This document shows, in pieces, positions 23,238-31,540 of a DNA stretch of 62,557 nt. Every line of letters starts with the position of its first letter. The stretch's first letter is position 1. The notes beneath the pieces were generated by a model that did not search any database, had not been told where the DNA came from, and saw nothing but the letters and a program-made list of their open reading frames with translations. This DNA is from DAIDHZ01 sp965370365. GTDB taxonomy: Bacteria > Chlamydiota > Chlamydiia > Chlamydiales > SM23-39. Both the position numbers and the translations under genes were made by a program. The DNA is taken from positions 1-62,557 of the forward strand of contig CBDUSP010000001.1 in the NCBI GenBank assembly GCA_965370365.1, given 5' to 3'.

Positions 23238-25049
23238 TTAGACCATTAATTTGTCCTGAGGAGACTTTGGAGTTTTGGGCAAGAAACCTTTGGATTGCAT
23301 ATGCCACATCTGTGCATAATGACCTTGATTTGCTAGCAAGTTAGCATGAGAACCTTCTTCGATAATTTCCCCATCGCTAAAAACAAGCAACCTGTCCATC
23401 TTTCCAAGGGTTGATAAACGATGGGCAATCACAATAGTTGTACGAATTGCCTCTAGAGATTCAAAGCTCTCTTGAACGTACGTTTCAGTTACTGAGTCGA
23501 GAGCTGAAGTAGCCTCATCTAAGATGAGAATGGGTGTATTTGCTAAGATCGCGCGAGCAATTGCAATCCTTTGCCGTTCTCCTCCAGAGAGCTTAGTTCC
23601 CCGTTCTCCGACAAGAGTATCATATTTATTGGGGAATTTGTTAATAAACTCATCGCAATGTGCTAAACGGGAGGCCCTCAATATTTCTTCCTCAGAAGCA
23701 GTAGATTTCCCGCATCGAATATTTTCTCTTAACGAGCGATGAAATAAAATGGGGTCTTGGGGAATTAAAGCAATCTGTTCTCGAAGAGACTCCAGCGTAA
23801 TTTTAGATATGTCCTGACCGTCAATGAGAATCCGTCCTTTAGATGGAGGGAAAAAGCGAAGAATGAGATTCACAAAAGTTGACTTTCCCGCACCAGAATA
23901 CCCTACCAGCCCTACTTTTTCTCCCTTGCGAATTTGAATACATTTGTTTCGAAATAGTTTTCTCTCTCCGTATTGAAAAGTGACATTTTCAAAAACTATT
24001 TCCCCAGAATCTATGCGCAAGTGCAGAGCTCCAGGGAGGTCAAGAATATCTTTCGGATCTTGCATAAGAATTAAAGCTTGCCTTGCCGTTCCTATTGATT
24101 GAAACAGTACTGGAATTGCTGCGCCAGCAATCCAAAGAAATGTAATGATATTCCAAGTAGTGTTAAAAACCTGCGCTACTTCTCCCGTTGTAATTAAACC
24201 GCGCGTCCAGGAGTAAAGCATAAATCCATTAATTCCTAACCCGCCACCAAAAAAAATCCCCAGTCCTAGGAAAAACCGAATCATTTCGACATATTTCTTG
24301 GATTGTTGGTTTTTCAAAGTTTCTGCTTCCTGGAACCTCCCGATATAGGCTCGTTCATTTAGAAAACGGTACAATAAATTCACGGCAAAATTATTCGTAA
24401 GACTATCAACAATCTTCCCAAGTAGAGTACTCCTTGCTTCACTATGAATATTCTCATATTTATCACAATTTTTAGTGAATGACATACAAATAGCAAAATG
24501 AACAAAAATCCATGCAAATAGAATTACCCCGAAAAGAGGGTTTATTCGAGACAGGAAAAAAACGGCCAAAATGCAAGCGACAAGTGCAGGAATAAACGCA
24601 GTCAACAGCTGTTGAAAGATTTGCGATACTTGCGTTGTCATATCCGTAATTTTATTTGCCAAGCTTCCCGAAAACCTTTCGTTAAAATATTTAGGAGAAT
24701 GCTGCTGCACGTGATCAAACATTGCCATACGAATGTCCGCCTCAAGCTTAGGCATAGCACGCGCAAGTAAAAGCCCCTGCAAGCGAAAAGCGGCCTCTAC
24801 TCCAACCCACAGACAAAGTCCTGCCCCTACAATAATCCTCAATGCAGGCCAAACAGCTTCTCTTTGAGAATCGTACTGCGTAAGGGTGTCAATCAGAATG
24901 CGAAGCAGATAAGGCCATAAGGTTGTGTCGAGCGACCAAACAAAAGGGACAAGAAAGATAAGAAGAAATGTTATTTTTTGTCGGCAAATAAATTGCCAAA
25001 TAAACGTAAAGAGACTGAGGGAAATTTCTGAAGGGGCTATTTTTGACAT
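23238..25049 (-). CDS. ABC exporter, fused permease and ATPase (MsbA type)
   Basis: 603 residues. About six membrane helices in residues 15-310, then an ATPase domain: Walker A GYSGAGKST, Q-loop IPQDPILF, signature LSGGERQRIAIARAI, Walker B PILILDEATSALD and the switch His in IAHRLST. Homodimeric half-transporter type, moving lipid-linked or amphipathic substrates across the inner membrane. First recognised gene of the minus-strand operon, 78 bases before the amidohydrolase gene; it probably exports or flips the product. Confidence 0.92.
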   Translation of the reverse strand: MSKIAPSEISLSLFTFIWQFICRQKITFLLIFLVPFVWSLDTTLWPYLLRILIDTLTQYDSQREAVWPALRIIVGAGLCLWVGVEAAFRLQGLLLARAMPKLEADIRMAMFDHVQQHSPKYFNERFSGSLANKITDMTTQVSQIFQQLLTAFIPALVACILAVFFLSRINPLFGVILFAWIFVHFAICMSFTKNCDKYENIHSEARSTLLGKIVDSLTNNFAVNLLYRFLNERAYIGRFQEAETLKNQQSKKYVEMIRFFLGLGIFFGGGLGINGFMLYSWTRGLITTGEVAQVFNTTWNIITFLWIAGAAIPVLFQSIGTARQALILMQDPKDILDLPGALHLRIDSGEIVFENVTFQYGERKLFRNKCIQIRKGEKVGLVGYSGAGKSTFVNLILRFFPPSKGRILIDGQDISKITLESLREQIALIPQDPILFHRSLRENIRCGKSTASEEEILRASRLAHCDEFINKFPNKYDTLVGERGTKLSGGERQRIAIARAILANTPILILDEATSALDSVTETYVQESFESLEAIRTTIVIAHRLSTLGKMDRLLVFSDGEIIEEGSHANLLANQGHYAQMWHMQSKGFLPKTPKSPQDKLMV

Positions 25050-25052
25050 GAT

Positions 25053-25322
25053 TTATGAAATACCTTTTTCGGAATATACTCCCTCCGATTGTTCGCGACT
25101 CACCGAATATGGAGATATTAGGCCCGTATGTACAATTGTGTCACTTATCTGAAGGTCTTTTTTACTGTCGAAAGAGAAGAGGTATTTAACAACAACAGTT
25201 CTGATTTTCACTAAGGAATCTGAGAGTAAAGGACAGCAAAATACCTCAAGACAATCGTACCCATCCGTTGATTTTTGATTCGTCGCAGTATAGTGAGCGC
25301 AACCCAAACCACCAGAAAACAT
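25053..25322 (-). CDS. Possible small cysteine-rich protein upstream of the exporter
   Basis: 89 codons from an ATG at 25322 (AGGGG five to six bases before) to a stop three bases ahead of the exporter gene. The N-terminus MFSGGLGCAHYTA is short, and further cysteines follow (YDCLEVFCC). No family is recognised. The tight junction with the exporter gene supports a real first gene of the operon, but the composition is not clearly coding. Confidence 0.35.
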   Translation of the reverse strand: MFSGGLGCAHYTATNQKSTDGYDCLEVFCCPLLSDSLVKIRTVVVKYLFSFDSKKDLQISDTIVHTGLISPYSVSREQSEGVYSEKGIS

Positions 25323-25446
25323 AAAAACCCCTAAGTTCCACAACGAAAAATATTTTCTTCCTGTTCCCTTTTTTGGTCAATAAAAATTTTGCCTGTGTAA
25401 GAGCAAAGTTAAAATGTCCTCTTCAAAAGAGAGGAGAGGAGAGGCG

Positions 25447-26194
25447 ATGGAAACGGAGCTAAAGATGACAGTAAGAGAGGCAGATAGATACGCTCTCATG
25501 AGGGGATAGGGTCTCAAAAAAACAACTATAAATAGAAGCGTCCCAAGCGATGGGGATTTCATACAGACAGGCACGTCGGTTATGGTATTGTTACCAAAGA
25601 GAAGGCCCCAAGGGACTGGTCCCCAAAAACAAGGGTAAGCCAAGCAATAATCAACTTTCTCAAGGAGTCAAAGAAAAGGCTATAGCATTGGTTAGAACGA
25701 ACTACGCTAACTATGGACCCACCCTTGTAGCAGAGAAGTTAGATGATTACTTTGCTACCCTCAAGGGGTATCTTTTGAGTCACGGAAGGCCGAAAGCCTT
25801 CTATAGCGACAAACATAGTATTTTCCGGGTGAATATGAAGGGTTGTGAAGGGAAAAAGACAACTTTTCATAGGGCCATAAAAGAGCTCGATATCGAGCTA
25901 ATCTGTGCACATAGTCCCCAAGCCAAAGGAAGGGTCGAAAGGACGAATGGGGTTCTCCAAGATCGTCTGATTAAAGAACTGAGAGAGAAAAAGATCGGCA
26001 CAATGGAAGAAAGGAATGCCTCCCTAGAGAAATTTCGACAAAGGTATAATAAGCAATTTGGGAAAGAGGCAGCAGACCCCAAAGACGGGCACCGGAAACT
26101 TCTTGAGAGTCATAACCTAGATAAAATTCTATTGGAGAAAAATAAAAGAATGATAGCAAAAGATCTCTCTAAAGATTGGCTTTATCCCTTTTAG
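25447..26194 (+). pseudogene. Broken ISNCY/IS1202-type transposase
   Basis: The family pattern is clear: MTVREADRYAL, an HTH region MGISYRQARRLWYCYQ, then FYSDKHSIFRV, SPQAKGRVERTNG and LQDRLIKELR. It is broken in three ways. A frameshift follows MRG near 25510. A TAA interrupts the linker just before IEASQAMGIS. A deletion at about 25740 joins LVAEKL directly to DYFATLKGYL, removing about 130 residues with the first part of the DDE catalytic domain. It cannot be active. Its last 11 codons form part of the direct repeat shared with 9555. Confidence 0.88.
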
Positions 26195-26297
26195 GAGAAG
26201 TGCTATAACCCAAACTCATGATGAAATATAGACTTCCCCGCGTTGCTTTCGATCCCTTGTTAAACAAGCTGGTATCTCGTGAAGAGCGCAAACAACA
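26161..26297 (+). repeat. Direct repeat, copy B: transposase tail plus start of SET gene
   Basis: Matches 9555-9690 in the same orientation. Here both parts still belong to longer genes: the transposase remnant upstream and the intact SET gene downstream. Copy B is therefore probably the original and copy A the fragment. The DNA between them, 9.69-26.16 kb, contains the whole glycan operon. Confidence 0.85.
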
Positions 26298-26913
26298 AGC
26301 CGCCTCGAAGATGGGCAAAAAAGCTCTTCAGGAACTCTCTGATATCTGCAAGGCTGTGAAAAAGACAGGTCTTCCTGAGCACTTGGTTTGCAAAAATCTA
26401 TCCAAGCACCTCGGATCTGGGATTTTTTTGCATCCAAAGGCCAAGCCTTTGAAAAAAGGCCAAATTATTGGCCCCTATTCGGGTGTGCTTAATGTAGCGC
26501 CGCAAAATGCTCCGGGAGACTCTTCTTATGTATTTTCCCTGATGTGCGATATGCATCTCAAAAAAGAAGAGCAAAAGATCCTTGATAAAAAGGCAAGCTA
26601 CAGACCAAATCGACTCTACGCTATAGATATTGAGGCTGAAAATACGGGCAACTTTATCCGCTTTGTCAATCACTCTGACAAACCAAATGTCGAAGCAGAA
26701 CTGTTTAGCGTCCCGAAAAACACACTTGGGCTTACCCCCTCCCCTATTGAGGTCTTCTATGTGGCAAAAAAGACGATTCATCCAGGAGAGCAGCTTCTGA
26801 TCTGTTATGAGGCAGGTGACAACTCCTATTGGACGAATTTAGATATTGAGCCCACACCGATGATACCAAAAACCTTTAAGCTATCTAGCGATCTTCGGGT
26901 TACCAAAGACTGA
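26218..26913 (+). CDS. SET-domain protein, NUE-like
   Basis: 231 residues. The SET domain spans about 60-205: LGSGIFLHPKAKPLKKGQ, then GNFIRFVNHSDKPNVE (the NHS motif for SAM and substrate) and GEQLLICYEAGDNSYW with the catalytic Tyr region. Size and architecture match the chlamydial SET proteins (CT737/NUE, cpnSET), which are described as type III secreted histone methyltransferases or methylators of the histone-like Hc proteins. The basic N-terminus MMKYRLPRV...REERKQ could carry secretion or nuclear signals. AGGAG lies well upstream, inside the repeat shared with 9555. Its link to a dead transposase is notable. Confidence 0.88.
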   Translation: MMKYRLPRVAFDPLLNKLVSREERKQQAASKMGKKALQELSDICKAVKKTGLPEHLVCKNLSKHLGSGIFLHPKAKPLKKGQIIGPYSGVLNVAPQNAPGDSSYVFSLMCDMHLKKEEQKILDKKASYRPNRLYAIDIEAENTGNFIRFVNHSDKPNVEAELFSVPKNTLGLTPSPIEVFYVAKKTIHPGEQLLICYEAGDNSYWTNLDIEPTPMIPKTFKLSSDLRVTKD

Positions 26914-27338
26914 GTCCTTCATCCCCTGTTTCATCGAGCTTAGGTTCTGTACAAAGACGTACGAAGTATTTAAAGTAGTTTTTTTTCTCTTTAGAGATAT
27001 TCTCTCCCGACAAAACAATCACTTACACAAAAAAGTGCTTTATGATTTCACAACGTCCTGATTCCCCCCAGGTCGCCAAGCCTTACAAGCTAGACTCGAA
27101 CAGGTTACTTCTGAAGCAACGAACTGTTTCAACGCCGGCAATAAAATCTCGGGCAATCAAGCTTTTTCTTTCCACCGGCAAGAACTCTTGAGTTTGTGAT
27201 TCGGATTCCTGTCTTGTTCAGAAAATCAAATGTAACTCGCTTAAATAGAAATGGTTAGTGTAGATCTACTCCAATACTCTCTTACTCATTTACTCCAATA
27301 CTCCATTATGTTACAATAAAGAGAAAAGGCTCATTGCT
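26914..27338. other. Gene-free stretch after the SET gene
   Basis: About 425 bases with no open reading frame longer than about 50 codons that I trust. It contains a T-rich run near 26975 and two copies of ACTCCAATACTC close to 27268-27303, a small direct repeat just ahead of the antitoxin gene that might be an operator. Nothing else is visible. Confidence 0.4.
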
Positions 27339-27587
27339 ATGAAGAACACAGTCAGACTAAATTTTGAATTCCCTAGATCAGAATACCCCTATTTGAAACT
27401 AATGTGTGCGGACAGAGGGTTGAGTTTTAGGGAGTTAGCTACAGATCTTCTTCTGAAGACCATTGAAGATTATGAGGATAGAAAACTATCCAAAAAAGCC
27501 CGGAAGCGTTTGAAAGAACTAGATTCTAAAGAGAACATCCCTTTTGACAAGGCTTCAAAGGAAGCCGGATGGGAAGAGCGTGGCTAG
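27339..27587 (+). CDS. Antitoxin of a RelBE/ParDE-type pair
   Basis: 82 residues. The N-terminal part VRLNFEFPRSEYPYLKLMC and the following LSFRELATDLLLKTIE read as a beta strand plus helices of a ribbon-helix-helix DNA-binding domain; the C-terminal half is charged, as expected for a toxin-binding tail. It overlaps the toxin gene by eight bases. Such antitoxins normally repress their own promoter; the near-identical ACTCCAATACTC repeats about 40-70 bases upstream are candidate sites. Confidence 0.8.
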   Translation: MKNTVRLNFEFPRSEYPYLKLMCADRGLSFRELATDLLLKTIEDYEDRKLSKKARKRLKELDSKENIPFDKASKEAGWEERG

Positions 27588-27855
27588 ATATAAACTTCTG
27601 TTCAACAGGGCTTACCTTAAAGATCTAAAGAAAATACCCGCTAGAAGTCAACGACACATCCAAGAAACTCTCAAAGAGCTTTCTTTGAACCCAAGACCTG
27701 AGGGATATAAGAAATTGCATGGAAGTGCGAATCCTTCTTTATACAGAGTAAGATGCGGAGATTATCGAATTATATATACAATCGATGATAAAGTTTTGAT
27801 TGTTCTCGTGATTGATATCGGCCATCGGAAGGCAATCTACAGAAGTCTTTGCTAA
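27580..27855 (+). CDS. RelE/ParE-type toxin
   Basis: 91 residues starting at a GTG inside the end of the antitoxin gene. Family pattern: FNRAYLKDLKKIP, then KKLHGSANPSLYRVRCGDYRIIYTID and IVLVIDIGHRKAIYR. The terminal HRKAIYR matches the RelE/YafQ-like C-terminus, where such residues contact mRNA. It is probably an mRNA interferase, although ParE-type gyrase inhibitors share the fold. A longer frame from 27544 lies inside the antitoxin gene and is unlikely. Confidence 0.88.
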   Translation: MARYKLLFNRAYLKDLKKIPARSQRHIQETLKELSLNPRPEGYKKLHGSANPSLYRVRCGDYRIIYTIDDKVLIVLVIDIGHRKAIYRSLC

Positions 27856-27930
27856 TTCGCACCCTGATTCAACCTCTTGTATTCTTAAGCGTTATTCAAC
27901 GGTCTCAAAGTTTTCTAGACGATCTTCGGC

Positions 27931-28524
27931 TTACCAAAAGTTGAAGTTTTGGTCATCAGCATCGCGGATCATTTCCTCATCTTCTTCACCTAGACTGTGC
28001 ACTTTTCTTTTCTTCTTATGACAGTCCTCTTCAGAATCCTCTGTGCAGGGCTCTTCAGACTCAGAATTTTGAGTAAGTATGAATGATGGTTTAGGCTTTT
28101 TCTTTATGGGCTCTTCGATCCCCTCAATCTCCTTTTGAAGAGGCTTATCTTCGTGAATATGGGGAGGTGATGCTTTTCTTATGCCTTTTTGAGGCCCAGC
28201 TGCGATATGATCATAATAATCAAAACCCCAACCCTGTAAAACACCTTTTTTAAAGGTAAGAGGGGTCACATTCTGCCGAACAAGCCGCTCTTGGGCTAGG
28301 GCGGTAGGCTTGGTCACGTAGAACCAGACATAGTAGGCCTGCCCACCCTTCTCAATTGTCTGCTTTTTATGGGGGCAGTGCATAATTTTTAGAACATCTG
28401 TCTCTGTCATCCCTATCTCGATTCGAGCAAGGTTCCACACATTTTCCTGAGCCATAGACAGAGTCCCTGCCCCATCGTTGGCCATACACCCCGTTAGCAG
28501 TAGTAAAGAAAGACCTCTTATCAT
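27931..28524 (-). CDS. Lipoprotein with SmpA/OmlA-like N-domain
   Basis: 197 residues. The signal ends in the lipobox LLTGC with the lipid-bearing Cys13. The section IEIGMTETDVLKIMHCP and the following YYVWFYV resembles the short SmpA/BamE-like or DUF3192 lipoprotein fold. The C-terminal 80 residues are charged and low-complexity with acidic and Lys-rich runs (ESEEPCTEDSEEDC, KKKRKVHS). The tail ends in NFNFW, an aromatic C-terminus. Probably periplasmic, attached to a membrane; function unknown. Confidence 0.75.
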   Translation of the reverse strand: MIRGLSLLLLTGCMANDGAGTLSMAQENVWNLARIEIGMTETDVLKIMHCPHKKQTIEKGGQAYYVWFYVTKPTALAQERLVRQNVTPLTFKKGVLQGWGFDYYDHIAAGPQKGIRKASPPHIHEDKPLQKEIEGIEEPIKKKPKPSFILTQNSESEEPCTEDSEEDCHKKKRKVHSLGEEDEEMIRDADDQNFNFW

Positions 28525-28536
28525 AGCTATACCCTT

Positions 28537-28705
28537 TTAAGGAGACACTGAACAACTCATTCGCCAGCTATTCGACCAAAATTCACCGAAAAAGCTAATT
28601 TTCGATCTGCAACAACTCACCCGAGTTTATTCCGATCTCCAAATTAATTTTTTCGGCGCTTTTGGCTCGAATCCCTGGCAAAGCAGTTATTCAGTGTCTC
28701 CTTAA
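28537..28705. repeat. 169-bp palindromic element, subfamily 1
   Basis: Ends TTAAGGAGACACTGAA and TTCAGTGTCTCCTTAA are exact inverted copies, and the arms remain complementary almost to the middle (for example ACCGAAAAAGCTAATTTTC against its partner). A second copy at 34265 is in the opposite orientation: its left arm equals the reverse complement of this copy's right arm. ACCCTT occurs on both flanks, possibly a target duplication. No coding potential. It lies just upstream of the lipoprotein gene. Confidence 0.9.
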
Positions 28706-28743
28706 CCCTTCCATACTTGATGCTTTTGGGGCCTGTCAAGAGA

Positions 28744-28774
28744 TATACCCAAGTAATCTCAAAACTTGGGTATA
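28744..28774. repeat. Perfect 11-bp hairpin
   Basis: TATACCCAAGT and ACTTGGGTATA are separated by nine bases. It lies between the two large palindromic elements. There is no T-run, so it is not a convincing terminator. It could be a protein-binding site or part of a third element. Confidence 0.6.
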
Positions 28775-28785
28775 CCCCTCGATAC

Positions 28786-28955
28786 TTAAGGAACCACTGA
28801 TCAATTGCTTTGCCGAAGATTTTCGATGATTTTTCGACAGATTTTGATTTTTTCGAACGAACTTAAACTTTTGTAAGTTAGTGAGTTCGAAAAAAGCGAA
28901 AGATGTCAAAAAGCGCGGAAAGATTCGGCAAATGAATTGATCAGTGGCTCCTTAA
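28786..28955. repeat. 170-bp palindromic element, subfamily 2
   Basis: Ends TTAAGGAACCACTGATCAATT and AATTGATCAGTGGCTCCTTAA pair with one mismatch; the arms stay complementary with scattered mismatches to a centre near AACTTAAACTTTTGTAAGTT. The pattern TTAAGGA-CACTGA-TGCTTTGCC is shared with subfamily 1, so both probably descend from one element. It ends 38 bases before the next gene's start codon and so covers that gene's promoter region. Confidence 0.88.
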
Positions 28956-28993
28956 ACTCATATTCTGTATATTCATCAGTGGATGGTGCTTCT

Positions 28994-30331
28994 ATGTTGG
29001 AATTGAGCTTAAATAAAAAGAATAAAGTAAATCTCTCTGACTATAATTTTCAGAAAGATGTAGAAAATCGGTCCCGCATGGCCGATCTTTCATTTTTTGA
29101 ATATGATGTTCTCCAAGAAATCTTTTTCAACTCTACGAAATTTTCTTTAAAAAAATTCGCTAGATCCCTTGAGACGGACGAAAAAGCCCTATCCCCTATC
29201 CTAGAAAAGCTATCTAAAGCCGGCCTGCTCTCTGTTGAAGGAGATCTCGTTCTCGTCGACAAAGAAATGCGGAAATTCTTTGAATTCCACATGAGGCGCT
29301 TGGAGCCCGATTTCAAATGCGATATGGAATACCTCCAGGGGATTTTACGCAAAGTACCCATTCATATCCTCCCCACTTGGTACGCAATTCCCCGGACATC
29401 AAATAATATTTTTGAGTCTATCGTTGAAAAACATCTTTTAACCCCCCAGCTGTTTCAGCGCTACCTAACCGACCTTAGCTTCTCAAATCCAGTCGCTCTT
29501 CAGGTAATGCAAGATGTTTTTGCAGCGCCAGATTTCCGAGTATCCTCCTCAGATATCATTACCAAGTACAATCTGTCTCGTTATGAATTCGAGGAGATCC
29601 TTCTTTCTCTCGAGTTTAGCTTTGTTTGCTGCGCAACGTACACGAAAGGCGATGATTTGTGGCTCGAGTGGGTAACCCCCTTCCATGAGTGGCATGAATA
29701 CTTACGATTCCTTAAAACAACGAAAGTCCCCTCGATCCCCTCTAGCAAAGACATCCAGAGCTTCAAAAAAGGAGACTTCCCTTTTGCAAAGGATTTAAGC
29801 TCCCTATTGCAGTGCATAAAAAAAGAAGCTGCGCCTTCACCTGGGACCCAAGAGTATATCCAAAAGCTGCTGCTTATCGACCTTATCGAAAAAAAGGGAA
29901 AAAAGTTCCTGATTCTAGAAGCTGCGAATAGCTTTCTTGAGCTCAGTGCTGAAAAACAAGCAATTTATCTATACAGACACCCACTAAATCATGTCCAAAA
30001 CACCTGCTTCCCACAAGAGCTTGCAACTGAAAAAAATATCAGAGAGGTTGAAAAATCGCTTAGACGCGTAATTGGTGCTGGCTGGGTCTTTTTCAGTGAA
30101 TTCTTGGAAGGTGCGATCGTTTGTTTTAATGATCTGCATTCAGTTTGCTTAACAAAAGTCGGTAAAAGCTGGAAGTACGATCTTCCCTCCCACTCAGAAA
30201 AAGAGAACCTTTTCATAAAACTCGTCATTTTCGAGTGGCTTTTTGAAGCGGGAATCGTAGATAAGGGAACGTGTGAGGGAAAAGATTGCTTTGCCGTAAC
30301 CCCATTTGGTTGCTCCCTCTTTGAAGAGTGA
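28994..30331 (+). CDS. Unrecognised 445-residue protein with winged-helix-like segments
   Basis: No exact family. Several segments look like winged-helix DNA-binding domains (for example FEYDVLQEIFFNS, then LSPILEKLSKAGLLSVEGDLVLVDK, and later FRVSSSDIITKYNLSRYEFEEILLSLEF). It has no signal or membrane helix. The start at 28994 is the first ATG; the open frame upstream runs into the palindromic element from a TTG at 28937, which I reject as start. It is 10 bases from the TerC gene, likely co-transcribed. A transcriptional or structural role is possible. Confidence 0.7.
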   Translation: MLELSLNKKNKVNLSDYNFQKDVENRSRMADLSFFEYDVLQEIFFNSTKFSLKKFARSLETDEKALSPILEKLSKAGLLSVEGDLVLVDKEMRKFFEFHMRRLEPDFKCDMEYLQGILRKVPIHILPTWYAIPRTSNNIFESIVEKHLLTPQLFQRYLTDLSFSNPVALQVMQDVFAAPDFRVSSSDIITKYNLSRYEFEEILLSLEFSFVCCATYTKGDDLWLEWVTPFHEWHEYLRFLKTTKVPSIPSSKDIQSFKKGDFPFAKDLSSLLQCIKKEAAPSPGTQEYIQKLLLIDLIEKKGKKFLILEAANSFLELSAEKQAIYLYRHPLNHVQNTCFPQELATEKNIREVEKSLRRVIGAGWVFFSEFLEGAIVCFNDLHSVCLTKVGKSWKYDLPSHSEKENLFIKLVIFEWLFEAGIVDKGTCEGKDCFAVTPFGCSLFEE

Positions 30332-30341
30332 GATAATATAA

Positions 30342-31025
30342 GTGTTTGATCAAACGTTTGCACTAGCAGATGTGCCAAAAGTCTTTATTTTGGCCTTTTT
30401 AGAGATCGCTCTATCTGCGGACAATGCGATTGTTCTCGGCATATTCACCTCCCGCCTCCCCCAAAAATTAAGAGCCAAAGCCCTCTACATCGGATCGATG
30501 TCAGCCTTCTTTATTCGGGCTGTTGCCCTGATATTTTTGAGTCTCATTATTCGATATCGCTTTGTCCAAATTCTTGGAGCAGCCTATCTTCTGTTCCTTT
30601 CTGCCCGTTACTTTTGGAATCGAAAAAAACTCGTCCCTTCTCTTAAGAACCCCCATGAGAAGCTTTGGAAAGTCATCGTTTTGATCGAGGTCTTTGACGT
30701 CATTTTTGCTATCGACTCGATCCTTGCGGGTGTTGCCTTTATTAGCTCATCTGACCCACGAGTTTTTGCATCAAAGATGTGGATTGTCTATGTGGGAGGG
30801 ATGATCGGTCTTCTTGGCATTCGCTACGCAGGACATCTCTTTGGCTCGATCATCTCCAAGTTTCCAAATATGGAACGAGCTGCGCATTTAATGATTGGTT
30901 GGATTGCAATCAAGCTTGTCTACGAGCTATTCCCCCATCCAGAGATATTTGAGTTCTTTTTCTGGGGGATTTTGTTTATCCTGTTCCTTTTTGGATTTAT
31001 GAAGAAGAAGAAGGCTCATGGCTAA
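30342..31025 (+). CDS. TerC-family integral membrane protein
   Basis: 227 residues and about seven membrane helices. Family signatures: LEIALSADNAIVLGIF at the start and VFDVIFAIDSILAGVAF at about 123-139, with the two acidic pairs in membrane helices that are implicated in metal transport or manganese export (TerC/Alx group). The start codon is GTG. It overlaps smpB by eight bases, so the two are translated together. Function in chlamydiae unknown. Confidence 0.9.
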   Translation: MFDQTFALADVPKVFILAFLEIALSADNAIVLGIFTSRLPQKLRAKALYIGSMSAFFIRAVALIFLSLIIRYRFVQILGAAYLLFLSARYFWNRKKLVPSLKNPHEKLWKVIVLIEVFDVIFAIDSILAGVAFISSSDPRVFASKMWIVYVGGMIGLLGIRYAGHLFGSIISKFPNMERAAHLMIGWIAIKLVYELFPHPEIFEFFFWGILFILFLFGFMKKKKAHG

Positions 31026-31458
31026 AGATCTCGTCTCTAATCGCAAAGCAAGGCACGACTACGAAATTTTAGAAACCTTTGAGGCGGGACTGGTCTTACT
31101 TGGAACTGAAATCAAGTCACTGAGAAATCATGGAGGAGGCCTGCAAGATTCCTTCGTCGATGTGAGGGGCCCTGAGTTCCTTCTCATGAACGCTAGCATT
31201 GCCCCCTACGCCTTTGGCAACCTCTTCAATCACGAGGAAAAGCGGCCCCGAAAACTCCTCATGCACAAAAAAGAGATGGAGAAAATCCGAAATACTGTCA
31301 TTCAAAAAGGCTTGGCCCTCATTCCCCTGGCTATTTATCTGAACAAAAAAGGGATTGCAAAGCTAAAGATCGCAATCGCCCGAGGGAAAAAAACCTACGA
31401 CAAACGAGCTGCTATTAAAAAAAGAGAAGATGAGCGCTCCATGCAGAGAGAGAGCTAG
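31018..31458 (+). CDS. smpB: SsrA-binding protein
   Basis: 146 residues. MAKDLVSNRKARHDYEILETFEAGLVLLGTEIKSLR is the standard N-terminus (only part is quoted here as evidence of family), followed by HEEKRPRKLLMHKKE and the basic tail KRAAIKKRE. SmpB binds tmRNA and delivers it to stalled ribosomes. The tmRNA gene itself is at 55286-55651. Overlaps terC and is followed, after a promoter-bearing gap, by dnaN-recF, the order seen in Chlamydia. Confidence 0.95.
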   Translation: MAKDLVSNRKARHDYEILETFEAGLVLLGTEIKSLRNHGGGLQDSFVDVRGPEFLLMNASIAPYAFGNLFNHEEKRPRKLLMHKKEMEKIRNTVIQKGLALIPLAIYLNKKGIAKLKIAIARGKKTYDKRAAIKKREDERSMQRES

Positions 31459-31483
31459 AAACACTCCCTAATCTCAAGCCCTA

Positions 31484-31513
31484 TTGATTTTGGGTTCTCT
31501 TTTGTGGTATACA
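31484..31513 (+). promoter_or_regulatory. Predicted dnaN promoter
   Basis: TTGATT at 31484-31489 and TATACA at 31508-31513 with an 18-base spacer, about 28 bases before the dnaN start codon. Sigma-70-like pattern by inspection only. Confidence 0.5.
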
Positions 31514-31540
31514 CTCAAAGATAACCGGAGCGTCTAATTC

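Noticed and set aside
23524..23742. Plus-strand frames inside the ABC exporter and other operon genes
   Set aside because: They are antisense shadows of well-supported genes with clear motifs.
28537..28955. CRISPR array
   Set aside because: The repeats are few, long and palindromic, not short and regularly spaced, and no cas gene is present.
28937..28993. Upstream TTG start for the 445-residue protein
   Set aside because: It lies within the terminal arm of the palindromic element; the ATG at 28994 is more plausible.
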